Shown in pieces: positions 46,018 to 54,521 of a stretch of 64,000 bases of DNA. This stretch comes from Clostridiales bacterium (GTDB lineage: Bacteria; Bacillota; Clostridia; Lachnospirales; JAQSXR01). Both the position numbers and the translations under genes were made by a program. The stretch spans positions 1 through 64,000 of the forward strand of contig JAQSXR010000030.1 of assembly GCA_029256575.1 (NCBI GenBank), read 5' to 3'. Under the pieces are notes generated by a model. That model made no database searches and was not told the origin of the DNA. It worked only from the letters and a program-made list of their open reading frames with translations. Position 1 is the first letter of the stretch; the number at the start of each line of letters is the position of its first letter.

Positions 46018-46698
46018 TTAATTTGCATATGCCACAACGATACATCGCTCATCTGCAGGGCCAGAAAGGATAAATGGGTAACAGGTGACGAGAGTAAGCA
46101 TTTTTTTGTCAGAAGTTTGAAAAATATTTTCGTCAGAAGGATCTGTAACATATATACTATCTACTGTGTAGACAGTTAATCCATCAAGAGTGAGAATCTC
46201 GATAATATCGCCTTCCTCTAAATACTTAATTGCTTTAAAAGAAGAATCTCGATGTCCATATATTATACAATTGCCAACTTTACCAGGTTTAGCACTGCTT
46301 TCTAAACGAGCGGAACCATTCTTTAAATTATCTGTTGTTACACCAGTGAATACAGCGGTTTTATAGTCAGATTTTAATTTAAAGGTTAGTAATGTATCAT
46401 CAATATATGAATAAGAATCCTCATTTTGTTGATTAAGGTTTGAATCTTCATCATTCTGAATAGGAGTTAAGCCACTATTTGGAATATTAGAACCATTGTT
46501 CTTACTATCATCATTATTGGAATCATGATCTAGTGCTGCCTCGAGTCTAGCTTCCACCGCAGAGTATCCATCTTTAATGTGCTTATCAGCATAATAAATT
46601 TTACAGATTCCGATTACTATCACTACCAATGATGTAATTGCAAGGAGGAAAAATATTATTGGGAAAACTCTTTGTACAATTTTTGATAGTTTTTTCAT
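46018..46698 (-). CDS. srtD: Class D sortase (226 aa)
   Basis: One membrane helix at about residues 11-33 anchors the enzyme with its catalytic domain outside. The triad is H149 (IIYGHRDS), C206 (TLVTCYPF) and R218 (ADERCIV). TLVTCYPF is typical of class D. A low-complexity Asn/Asp/Ser stretch at about 58-95 acts as a stalk. Sortases cleave a sorting signal on a surface protein and attach it to peptidoglycan or to another pilin. The SpaA-type protein encoded five bases upstream is the obvious substrate. Confidence 0.9.
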   Translation of the reverse strand: MKKLSKIVQRVFPIIFFLLAITSLVVIVIGICKIYYADKHIKDGYSAVEARLEAALDHDSNNDDSKNNGSNIPNSGLTPIQNDEDSNLNQQNEDSYSYIDDTLLTFKLKSDYKTAVFTGVTTDNLKNGSARLESSAKPGKVGNCIIYGHRDSSFKAIKYLEEGDIIEILTLDGLTVYTVDSIYVTDPSDENIFQTSDKKMLTLVTCYPFILSGPADERCIVVAYAN

Positions 46699-46703
46699 AG
46701 AAA

Positions 46704-47846
46704 CTATCTATTTACACGTTTTTTAGTGAATTTAAAGCAAGCATAAGAGAGCGCTGTAAATGCTGCTAAAAATAAACCAATTAATAATGTACTAGCATAG
46801 TTACCAGCAGTTGGAGGTGTTATTTCATTTTCCATTTCATAAGATGTAGTTAGTCCAGCAGTTATGCCAACGGTAGCAATTCTTTGATCTAAAGTATAAC
46901 CTGCAGGAGCTACTAATTCTTTAATATAATAAGTTCCAGGAATTAATGTTAAGGTACTAGTTTTACCGTCAATACCTGTAGTAAATGGGCTACCTTCAAC
47001 CGCATTTAAGCATGCAAGATCTGTATATACACCAAATTCAGCACCTTGAAGTGTAATTGTCTTACCTACGTTATACTTAGTAATAACTAAGAAACCGTAA
47101 ACTGGTGGGGTTGGAGTGTTAATAAAAGTAAGTTCGAAAATAGTTCCTTCTTTTGTATATGGCTCAATAGTTATAAATTGTGGAGTAGGATCTAAGTCAT
47201 ATCCAGATGGAGCTTCTGTTTCAACTACTTTGTATCTACCTGGGATTAATTGATTAAATGTAATTTCTCCATTTACAACGAAGTTTTCTTCTATTATTGT
47301 ATCTGGTTCACCTTCGTTGCCTAATAATGTTAGTGTAAACTTTGCACCATTGAGTGGTGATTCATTTTGATCTAATTTTACTATTCTTAGTTTACCATAG
47401 GATGTGTTTTTAAAAACTTTTAGCTGTCTACTCGTAGAGGTAGTTGTAACAACTTGTATGGATGAGTCAACAATATAACCATCTGCCTCAATTTCAGCAT
47501 AGTACCAAGTACCAGGATTAAGCCAACAAGATATTTTTCCACTTGTATTAGTAATCTTTTCAGTTACTTTATCATCGCCTTTCCAGCTAGGCTTATTTGT
47601 TCCTGTCGTTAGGTATTCTTCCAAATTAGTTTGGTTTTTTGAAAATGCAAAAGTTACTCCTGATATTGGGTTGTCTGTTAAAGAATCAAGTTTTGTTAAT
47701 TCAAAATTCTTGTATGTAGTAGTTGTTTCTTCAATACATGTTACCTCAAGTGTTTCCTCTGCTTTGACGCCTACGTCAATTACCAATAACCCAAATATCA
47801 TTAGTAGTGCTAAGAAAACGTTTGTAATCTTTCTAAATTTTTTCAT
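46704..47846 (-). CDS. SpaA/Cna-B domain surface protein with PPTAG sorting signal (380 aa)
   Basis: A signal peptide spans residues 1-29 (cut after VKA). Three SpaA/Cna-B-type prealbumin-like domains follow, at about 47-150, 153-237 and 250-335. Domains 2 and 3 show isopeptide-forming Lys and Glu signatures such as YKVVETEAPSGYDL and YIKELVAPAGYTL. The C-terminus is TPPTAGN, a hydrophobic helix (about 352-372) and the basic tail KKRVNR, i.e. a wall-sorting signal with PPTAG instead of LPxTG. AGGT follows GG before the ATG. It is probably a minor or simple pilin-like adhesin anchored by the adjacent sortase. Confidence 0.85.
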   Translation of the reverse strand: MKKFRKITNVFLALLMIFGLLVIDVGVKAEETLEVTCIEETTTTYKNFELTKLDSLTDNPISGVTFAFSKNQTNLEEYLTTGTNKPSWKGDDKVTEKITNTSGKISCWLNPGTWYYAEIEADGYIVDSSIQVVTTTSTSRQLKVFKNTSYGKLRIVKLDQNESPLNGAKFTLTLLGNEGEPDTIIEENFVVNGEITFNQLIPGRYKVVETEAPSGYDLDPTPQFITIEPYTKEGTIFELTFINTPTPPVYGFLVITKYNVGKTITLQGAEFGVYTDLACLNAVEGSPFTTGIDGKTSTLTLIPGTYYIKELVAPAGYTLDQRIATVGITAGLTTSYEMENEITPPTAGNYASTLLIGLFLAAFTALSYACFKFTKKRVNR

Positions 47847-47950
47847 TTTTTACCTCCATTATTATTATTTTTTTTGCCTACATTAAAATGTCTCTTATAC
47901 AAAAACATATTCGAATCGTGGAGGTTTTATACATGTTCGAAAATTATAAT

Positions 47951-48063
47951 GTAAAAAAATAGCAAAATGTTACAAGCAACTTTTTACCGGAAATTCATAT
48001 ACTAATATTGACAAGGCCGTCACATTATGTGACGGTATTTTTTTTATTGGAGGACAAACAAAT
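47951..48063 (+). promoter_or_regulatory. asnB leader with terminator-like hairpin (candidate attenuator)
   Basis: The hairpin CCGTCACAT/ATGTGACGG (48017-48035) followed by TA and eight T residues lies directly before the GGAGG (48049-48053) of asnB. No gene on this strand lies upstream, so this terminator can only act on the asnB transcript. GTAAAAA/TTTTTAC (47951-47957, 47981-47987) forms an earlier stem, and TACCG (47985-47989) could pair with CGGTA (48033-48037) as an alternative. A TATAAT is at 47945-47950. Confidence 0.5.
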
Positions 48064-49902
48064 ATGTGTTCAATCGCTGGTTGGGTAGACTATAGAAATG
48101 ATTTGTATAATAATGACAGAACATTAGAAAAGATGCTTGAAACTATGTCGAATAGAGGGCCAGATGCTCAGGGAATCTATAAGTCAAGAGAAGCATGTTT
48201 ATTACACAAAAGACTTATTGTGGTAGATCCAGAAAATGGGAAGCAACCTATGGAGTATAGACAAGGTGATATAAATTATATTTTGTCATATAATGGTGAG
48301 TTATATAATACGGAAGAAATAAGAAATGAACTAATAGGATTAGGGTATTGTTTTAGAGGTCACTCTGATACAGAGGTTTTATTGTGTTCGTTTGTAGAAT
48401 GGAAAGAGAAATGTTTAGAAAAATTAAATGGTATATTTGCTTTTGCTGTATGGAATGATAGGGATAAAAGATTGTTTTTCGCTCGAGACAGAATAGGAGT
48501 TAAACCTCTGTTCTACTACAAGTATAATGAAGCAATTATTTTTGCATCAGAAATTAAAACTCTACTAGCGAATAGCATTGTAAAGCCTATTTTAGATAGA
48601 AATGGATTAAATGAAATCTTTCTTTTGGGGCCAAGTAGGACACAAGGAAATGGAATATATAAGAATATTGAAGAAGTAAAACCTGGTGAATATAGATGGT
48701 TTGATAAAGATGGTATAACAAAAGGGACATACTGGAGTTTGGTAGCGAAGCCTCATACAGATAATATGGAACAATCAATTGAAAATGTTAGGCAATTAGT
48801 CTGCGATTCGATCGAACGCCAATTAGTGTCAGATGTTCCTCTTTGCTGTTTTTTATCTGGAGGATTGGATTCTAGTATAATTTCTATGGTAGCAGCAAAA
48901 CGCTATAAGGCATTAGGAAAAGAACCTTTAACAACTTATTCAGTTGACTATGAGGGAAATGAAAAATTTTTTAAAAAAAATAGTTTCCAACCAGATTCTG
49001 ATAATGAATATATAAATATAATGAGCGAATTTATAGGTTCGAAACATAAGAAGTATATTGTACAGAACAAAGATCTGGCAGAAGCCCTTTATAATGCAGT
49101 ATGTGCAAGAGATGTACCGGGTATGGTAGATATTGACTCATCACTTCTGCTCTTTTGTCGCGAAATAAAAAAAGACTTTACGGTAGCGTTATCTGGTGAA
49201 TGTGCAGATGAGATATTTGGAGGGTATCCATGGTACCATAATGAGGAAATACTTTTTGAAGATACTTTTCCATGGTCTAAATCACTTGATTTAAGAAAAA
49301 GCATCTTGAAAGACGGAGTATTGGCTCCTGATGCAGATGAATATGTAAGGAATAGATATGAAAGTACTTGCAATGAGACAAGTAAACTAGAGGGTGAAAG
49401 TAAGCTTGAATCAAGAATGAGAGAAATGTTTAATTTGAATTTTTATTGGTTTATGCAAACTTTACTCGATAGAAAAGATAGGATGAGTATGTATAGTGGA
49501 CTAGAAGTTAGAGTACCATTTTGCGACTATAGGTTAGTTGAGTATGCATATAACCTTCCATGGCAGATTAAATCTGGTGGCGGGCGTGAGAAATGGATTT
49601 TAAGAGAAGCTATGAAAGATTTATTACCAGAAAAAGTAGTTTGGAGAAAGAAAAGCCCGTATCCAAAGACCTTTGACCCTGAATATTTTAATATTGTAAA
49701 GAATGAAGTGAATAGAATGATAAAGGATAAGGATTCTTTTATAGGAAATATATTGAACAAAGATATGATTAAAAAACTTGAAGATAATCCAGAAATTATT
49801 GCAACACCGTGGTATGGGCAACTAATGAGAACTCCTCAAGTATTTGCATATTTATGGCAAATTGATATGTGGATGAAGAAATATAATGTGGTTGTTGAGT
49901 AG
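48064..49902 (+). CDS. asnB: Asparagine synthetase B, glutamine-hydrolysing (612 aa)
   Basis: Cys2 of MCSIAGW is the N-terminal nucleophile of the class II glutaminase domain (residues 2-200, with NRGPDAQG and SYNGELYN). The synthetase domain has the ATP pyrophosphatase loop LSGGLDSS near residue 265 and the conserved block ALSGECADEIFGGYPWY. It makes asparagine from aspartate, glutamine and ATP in the cytoplasm. It supplies free asparagine for the AsnRS encoded at 15 kb. GGAGG precedes the ATG directly after the leader terminator. Length is usual for the bacterial AsnB group. Confidence 0.94.
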   Translation: MCSIAGWVDYRNDLYNNDRTLEKMLETMSNRGPDAQGIYKSREACLLHKRLIVVDPENGKQPMEYRQGDINYILSYNGELYNTEEIRNELIGLGYCFRGHSDTEVLLCSFVEWKEKCLEKLNGIFAFAVWNDRDKRLFFARDRIGVKPLFYYKYNEAIIFASEIKTLLANSIVKPILDRNGLNEIFLLGPSRTQGNGIYKNIEEVKPGEYRWFDKDGITKGTYWSLVAKPHTDNMEQSIENVRQLVCDSIERQLVSDVPLCCFLSGGLDSSIISMVAAKRYKALGKEPLTTYSVDYEGNEKFFKKNSFQPDSDNEYINIMSEFIGSKHKKYIVQNKDLAEALYNAVCARDVPGMVDIDSSLLLFCREIKKDFTVALSGECADEIFGGYPWYHNEEILFEDTFPWSKSLDLRKSILKDGVLAPDADEYVRNRYESTCNETSKLEGESKLESRMREMFNLNFYWFMQTLLDRKDRMSMYSGLEVRVPFCDYRLVEYAYNLPWQIKSGGGREKWILREAMKDLLPEKVVWRKKSPYPKTFDPEYFNIVKNEVNRMIKDKDSFIGNILNKDMIKKLEDNPEIIATPWYGQLMRTPQVFAYLWQIDMWMKKYNVVVE

Positions 49903-50044
49903 AATATAGAAATTTATTATTAACTACGTTTTGTCCATGATTTCAACCGCTTTTGTAATTATTATTGGTTTGGGTGAATACAATTAATAAGAACAGCATG
50001 TTTGCAAAAACCAAAATTTTGATGATTACAAAAGGGGTGATTTA

Positions 50045-52732
50045 ATGGCGAGTGTTAAGAAAGATTTTATTGGGTTATTAGAGAAAGATGTCACCGCCTC
50101 TAGATTAAAGTACGGGACAAACTGTATAACAAAGAAAGAGGGAAAAACATTTTTACAACAATATTTTGAAAGCTTTTCAGATCCTACAATTAAAATATTA
50201 TTAGTCGCATTTGCTCTAAACACTATATTTTTCTTGAAAAATTTTAATTGGTATGAATCAATTGGAATGGCAGTAGCAATTATATTAGCCACATTTGTTT
50301 CAAGTATTTCTGAATATGGAAGTCAACTTGCATTTGAAAGATTGATGGAGGATGCAGGAAAGATTATAAGTAGAGTTTATAGATCAGGTGAGTTATGCGA
50401 AATACCGATAGGTGAAATCGTTGTCGGTGACTATGTAAATTTACAGCCGGGAGATATGATACCAGCAGATGGTATTTTGATTCAAGGGTATTTATCAGTT
50501 GACCAGTCGACTTTAAATGGAGAAGCGAAAGAAGCAAATAAAAGACCTGCCTTTGCTCCGAATTCCATTAGTCGTGAGGAGATGGATTTATTACATCCTA
50601 ATTTCATATTTAGTGGAAGTGTAGTATGTGATGGGGAAGGAGTTATGCTTGTAAAGAAAGTAGGAGATAACACTTTTTATGGAAATCTTGCGAAGGAATT
50701 ACAAGTAGATCCTGAGGACAGCCCACTAAAGCTTAGATTAAAAGATTTAGCGAGGACCATTAGTAGATTTGGATATTTAGGAGCTTCACTTGTAGGACTT
50801 TCCTCTCTATTTAATTCTATCGTAATTGATAATGGATTTGTTAAATCTGCTATTCTTAATGACTTAGGAAATACACATGAAATGTTAGGTTATTTACTCA
50901 AAGCAATAACGCTTGCAATTACAGTAATAGTCGTTGCAGTTCCAGAAGGATTACCGGTAATGATAACAGTAGTATTGTCATCTAATATGAAAAGAATGAT
51001 TAAGGACAATGTCTTGGTTCGTAAACTGGTAGGTATTGAAACTGCGGGAAGTTTAAATATACTATTTACGGATAAAACAGGAACATTAACGAATGGAAAA
51101 TTAGAAGTAACATCTTTAGTAACGGGGTCAAATAACTGTTACTTAGGAATAGAGGATTTAAAAAATGATAAACCTTTTTGGGATTTAGTACATACCTCTC
51201 TAGTCTATAATAATTCTTCACAAGTAACGCATGATGGAGGAAAAAAAGTTGCAATTGGAGGAAATGCTACAGACAGAGCATTGCTTGAATTTTCTATGAA
51301 GTGTGATTCATCAAAAAATAAATTGCTACGGGTATCCTCAATACCTTTTCGAAGTGACAACAAATATTCAGCAGCTCAAGTTGAAGGAGACTATAACCTT
51401 ACATTAATAAAGGGTGCTCCGGAGAAAATATTACCGAAATGTACCAAGTATTATAATCAAAAAGCAGTTGAAATGCCAATTGTGGATATGCCAGGATTAA
51501 ATGAAAGAATCAAACAAATGGCTGAGAAGGGAATTAGACTTATTGCAGTAGCTACATCGAAAGAGGTAGTAAGGGATGGTGATAAATTTCCAAAACTGAC
51601 ACTTGTGGGAATTATTGGAATAAGAGATGATATTCGATCAACGGCAAGAGAGAGTGTAAGGCAGGTTATTGACGCCGGAGTGCAAGTTGTAATGATAACA
51701 GGTGATGCAAGAGATACTGCATCAGCTATAGCAGAAGAAGTAGGTTTACTAGAGGATCTTGAGAAAGACCTTGTAATGACCTCCGATGATTTAAAACAAA
51801 TGGATGATAATCAAGTTAAAAAGATATTGCCACATATTCGTGTTGTTGCTCGTGCATTACCTTCAGACAAAAGTAGGCTAGTTAGATTAGCTCAATCACT
51901 GGGATTGGTAGTTGGTATGACTGGAGATGGGGTAAATGATGCTCCAGCACTTAAGAAATCCGATGTAGGGTTTGTTATGGGAAGTGGAACTGAAGTTTCT
52001 AAGGAAGCGGGAGACATTGTCATATTAGATGATAATTTTATGTCAATTGGTAAGGCAATATTATATGGAAGAACGATATTTAAAAGTATTCGAAAATTTA
52101 TTATTTTTCAGCTTACTGTAAATGTTTGTGCTGTTTGTGTATCAATGATAGGGCCTTTTATAGGAATAGATTCAGCAATTACGGTAGTCCAGATGTTATG
52201 GATTAATATGGTTATGGATACATTAGCCGGGTTAGCCTTCGCAGGTGAAGCGCCACTTCCAGAGTATATGGAAGAAACTCCAAAGAAGAAGGGCGAAAAA
52301 ATCATAAACAAATATATGGTGAATCAAATATTCTTCACAGGAATATATACAAGTATTTTAAGTTTAATATTCTTAAAGTCACCTTGGATAAAGGGACACT
52401 TTAGAATGGAAAGTGGCGGAAAGTATTTAATGACTGGGTTTTTTGCATTTTTTATGTTAGCAGCGATATTTAATAGTTTGAATGCTCGAACGCACAGAAT
52501 TCATTTACTTTCACATATTTTGAAGAACAAAGCATTTGTAGGTATTATGATTATGGTAACAATCATTCAAATGTTTTTGATCTTTAAGGGTGGAGAGTCT
52601 TTTCGATGTTTCGGGTTGAATCTGAATGAACTAAAAACTGCACTTATCCTAGCGGCATCCGTTATTCCGGTAGATATATTGAGGAAATTATACATAAGAG
52701 CTAATTGGGATAAAGAAGACATTGGAACTTAA
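50045..52732 (+). CDS. Ca2+-type P-type ATPase, second copy (895 aa)
   Basis: It carries FTDKTGTLTNGK (phosphorylation site), the hinge TGDGVNDAPALKKSDVG, and M4 with VAVPEGLPVMI, giving the PMCA-like P2 pattern. M6 contains MLWINMVMDTLAGLA. In the actuator loop, however, the canonical TGES is NGEA (STLNGEAKEA); the catalytic Glu is kept while Thr and Ser are replaced. The gene follows asnB by 142 bases and starts after GGGGTGA. Probable calcium extruder, unlike the closer SERCA-type gene at 22 kb. Confidence 0.87.
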   Translation: MASVKKDFIGLLEKDVTASRLKYGTNCITKKEGKTFLQQYFESFSDPTIKILLVAFALNTIFFLKNFNWYESIGMAVAIILATFVSSISEYGSQLAFERLMEDAGKIISRVYRSGELCEIPIGEIVVGDYVNLQPGDMIPADGILIQGYLSVDQSTLNGEAKEANKRPAFAPNSISREEMDLLHPNFIFSGSVVCDGEGVMLVKKVGDNTFYGNLAKELQVDPEDSPLKLRLKDLARTISRFGYLGASLVGLSSLFNSIVIDNGFVKSAILNDLGNTHEMLGYLLKAITLAITVIVVAVPEGLPVMITVVLSSNMKRMIKDNVLVRKLVGIETAGSLNILFTDKTGTLTNGKLEVTSLVTGSNNCYLGIEDLKNDKPFWDLVHTSLVYNNSSQVTHDGGKKVAIGGNATDRALLEFSMKCDSSKNKLLRVSSIPFRSDNKYSAAQVEGDYNLTLIKGAPEKILPKCTKYYNQKAVEMPIVDMPGLNERIKQMAEKGIRLIAVATSKEVVRDGDKFPKLTLVGIIGIRDDIRSTARESVRQVIDAGVQVVMITGDARDTASAIAEEVGLLEDLEKDLVMTSDDLKQMDDNQVKKILPHIRVVARALPSDKSRLVRLAQSLGLVVGMTGDGVNDAPALKKSDVGFVMGSGTEVSKEAGDIVILDDNFMSIGKAILYGRTIFKSIRKFIIFQLTVNVCAVCVSMIGPFIGIDSAITVVQMLWINMVMDTLAGLAFAGEAPLPEYMEETPKKKGEKIINKYMVNQIFFTGIYTSILSLIFLKSPWIKGHFRMESGGKYLMTGFFAFFMLAAIFNSLNARTHRIHLLSHILKNKAFVGIMIMVTIIQMFLIFKGGESFRCFGLNLNELKTALILAASVIPVDILRKLYIRANWDKEDIGT

Positions 52733-53101
52733 AATATTAAAACATAGTGGGGGGGTAAAAGTCCCTGCGGATGATGGAAATAGTACCACGTATATATTAA
52801 TTTTGGTAGCCTTACCTTCAAACGGTATATTTTTTATAAGCCTCTGAACGTATGAAAAATCTCACTTTGTTCGATTTTTCATAGAGTCTTGTAAAAAATA
52901 TGGGCACCGTTTTCAGACGGTCAACCAAAATTTATATATGCGTGGTACTATTTTTAAAACGCTTGGACTATTTGCTACGTTAACTGTGTAGATGTTAATA
53001 ACAGTAATATATAAAAGAGTCAACGCTTATTACTAATTAATCTATGAATATTTAAATGTAAACTGACAACCAGTTATTACTTTACCTGTATGATTGGTGA
53101 G
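52733..53101. other. Intergenic DNA dominated by a long palindrome
   Basis: No gene is visible. It contains a GGGGGGG tract with TAAAAGTCCC (52749-52765), which can pair with the G tract, the 176-bp palindrome, and AT-rich DNA up to the convergent S1-domain gene. Confidence 0.5.
52778..52953. repeat. 176-bp palindromic element with 30-bp terminal inverted repeats
   Basis: Arms 52778-52807 and 52924-52953 (starting AAATAGTACCACG) match at 28 of 30 positions. Inside, AACGGTatATTTTTTATAAG is mirrored by CTTGTAAAAAATAT...ACCGTT, and ATGAAAAATC by GATTTTTCAT, so almost the whole length folds back. This is far longer than a terminator. It could be a MITE or a long-hairpin RNA. Confidence 0.7.
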
Positions 53102-54130
53102 TTAAAATTTGAATTTTGATAATAGGTCGGATAGGCCGGTGGTAACTTCTTCTGGGGAGGTATATTCTGAAAGTGAGGAGGAAGCTTCTTCTAGGACATC
53201 TTCATTTTCGGATACGGCTTTTATACTTAGGGATACTTTGCCGTCTTTTACGTCAATGATCTTTACGTTGACTTCATCGCCTTCTTTTACTACTTCCTTT
53301 GGAGAAGCAATTCTACGGTTGCATATTTCGGAAATGTGTACGAGTCCGGAAATGCCATCACCGATATTTACGAACACGCCATAAGGCATTAAAGATTCTA
53401 TTACTCCGGTCGTTACAATACCTTTTTGTAATTTGGATATTTTACTTGTTCGATCTACGGAAGCTTTATCTCTTGCTACTTCTTTTGCAGAAAGAACAAG
53501 TTTATTTGCTTTTTCATCTACTGTAATAGCGATTGCTTCTACTTCTTTACCAATCCAAGAATTTAAATCTGAAACAAAGGATAACGATAATTGTGAAGCA
53601 GGAATAAATGCACGGATTCCTTCTAAATAAGTAACTACACCTGCGTTTACTACACCTACAATCTTTACTGATACGATTGTACGGTTTTTTAAGTATTCTT
53701 TTAATTTATCCCAAGCAAGTACATCGTCTGCTTTTTTCTTTGAAAGAAGTAGATTTCCGTTGCGATCATCAAGCTTTATTACCATAGCATTGATTATTTC
53801 TCCAATACTAACGTCTGCAATAATTGAAAAGCTAGGATTATTACTATATTCGTCAATTGGTATATTACCTTCTGCATATAATGCAAGATCAACGGTAACA
53901 CCTGTATCAGATACACCAATTACCGTACATTTTAAGATATCTCCTTCTTCAATTCTTTTAAAGGAATTATTGATATCATCCTCATATTCTTGCATCGATG
54001 GAATAACTTCAACAGGGACTTCTAGCACTTCCGTATTTTCTTGTTCGGCCTCTTGAATTCTAGATTCATTATTAATGTAATTCTCTAACTCTAACTGCTC
54101 ATTTTTTACTACATTTACGTCATTATTCAT
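53102..54130 (-). CDS. S1-domain RNA-binding protein (ribosomal protein S1-like), 342 aa
   Basis: The start is the ATG at 54130, after GAGGTGATAA. An acidic N-terminal tail of about 50 residues precedes three S1 OB-folds: about 55-125 (GDILKCTVIGVSDTGVTVDL), 138-205 (degenerate, NRTIVSVKIVGVVNAGV) and 222-295 (GIVTTGVIESLMPYGVFVNIGD with GLVHISEI). Fewer repeats than proteobacterial S1, as in many Firmicutes. It probably binds mRNA or assists translation. The tail SDLLSKFKF is conserved-looking. No operon partners. Confidence 0.85.
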   Translation of the reverse strand: MNNDVNVVKNEQLELENYINNESRIQEAEQENTEVLEVPVEVIPSMQEYEDDINNSFKRIEEGDILKCTVIGVSDTGVTVDLALYAEGNIPIDEYSNNPSFSIIADVSIGEIINAMVIKLDDRNGNLLLSKKKADDVLAWDKLKEYLKNRTIVSVKIVGVVNAGVVTYLEGIRAFIPASQLSLSFVSDLNSWIGKEVEAIAITVDEKANKLVLSAKEVARDKASVDRTSKISKLQKGIVTTGVIESLMPYGVFVNIGDGISGLVHISEICNRRIASPKEVVKEGDEVNVKIIDVKDGKVSLSIKAVSENEDVLEEASSSLSEYTSPEEVTTGLSDLLSKFKF

Positions 54131-54521
54131 TCTTATCACCTCATGATTTATTTTATATATTATATCATTTTTTTCTAAGCCTAGTCCAATTTTAAATTAT
54201 CATAAGCAATGTTATTTTTTAGAATGGCGCTACATTTAGTTAGCAATTTTAATTTAATGTAAAAAAATAAAAAAAAAATTATTGTGAAAAATATTTTGGA
54301 TTTACGAAATGATATAAAAGGTTTATTGTGTAAATTGTCATAATTAGTTTGTCAAAGGTTAATAATATCATAGGTAATGCACAAACTATTAAAAGAATGA
54401 ACACAAATGCTACTATATATATAAGGATAAGAAGTTTTGTCGGTTTCAATAAAAAATTGACATTTGAAAAAATTGTGTTATAGTCTTAAGAGGATAAATC
54501 CATATAAGGAGACGAAAAGTC
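54131..54521. other. Intergenic promoter region between S1 and typA genes
   Basis: The stretch is very A/T-rich and contains no gene. Divergent promoters are expected; the typA promoter at 54457-54484 is clear. No conserved RNA structure was recognised. Confidence 0.5.
54457..54484 (+). promoter_or_regulatory. typA promoter
   Basis: TTGACA at 54457-54462 and TATAGT at 54479-54484 are spaced by 16 bases, 38 bases upstream of the start codon. Confidence 0.75.
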
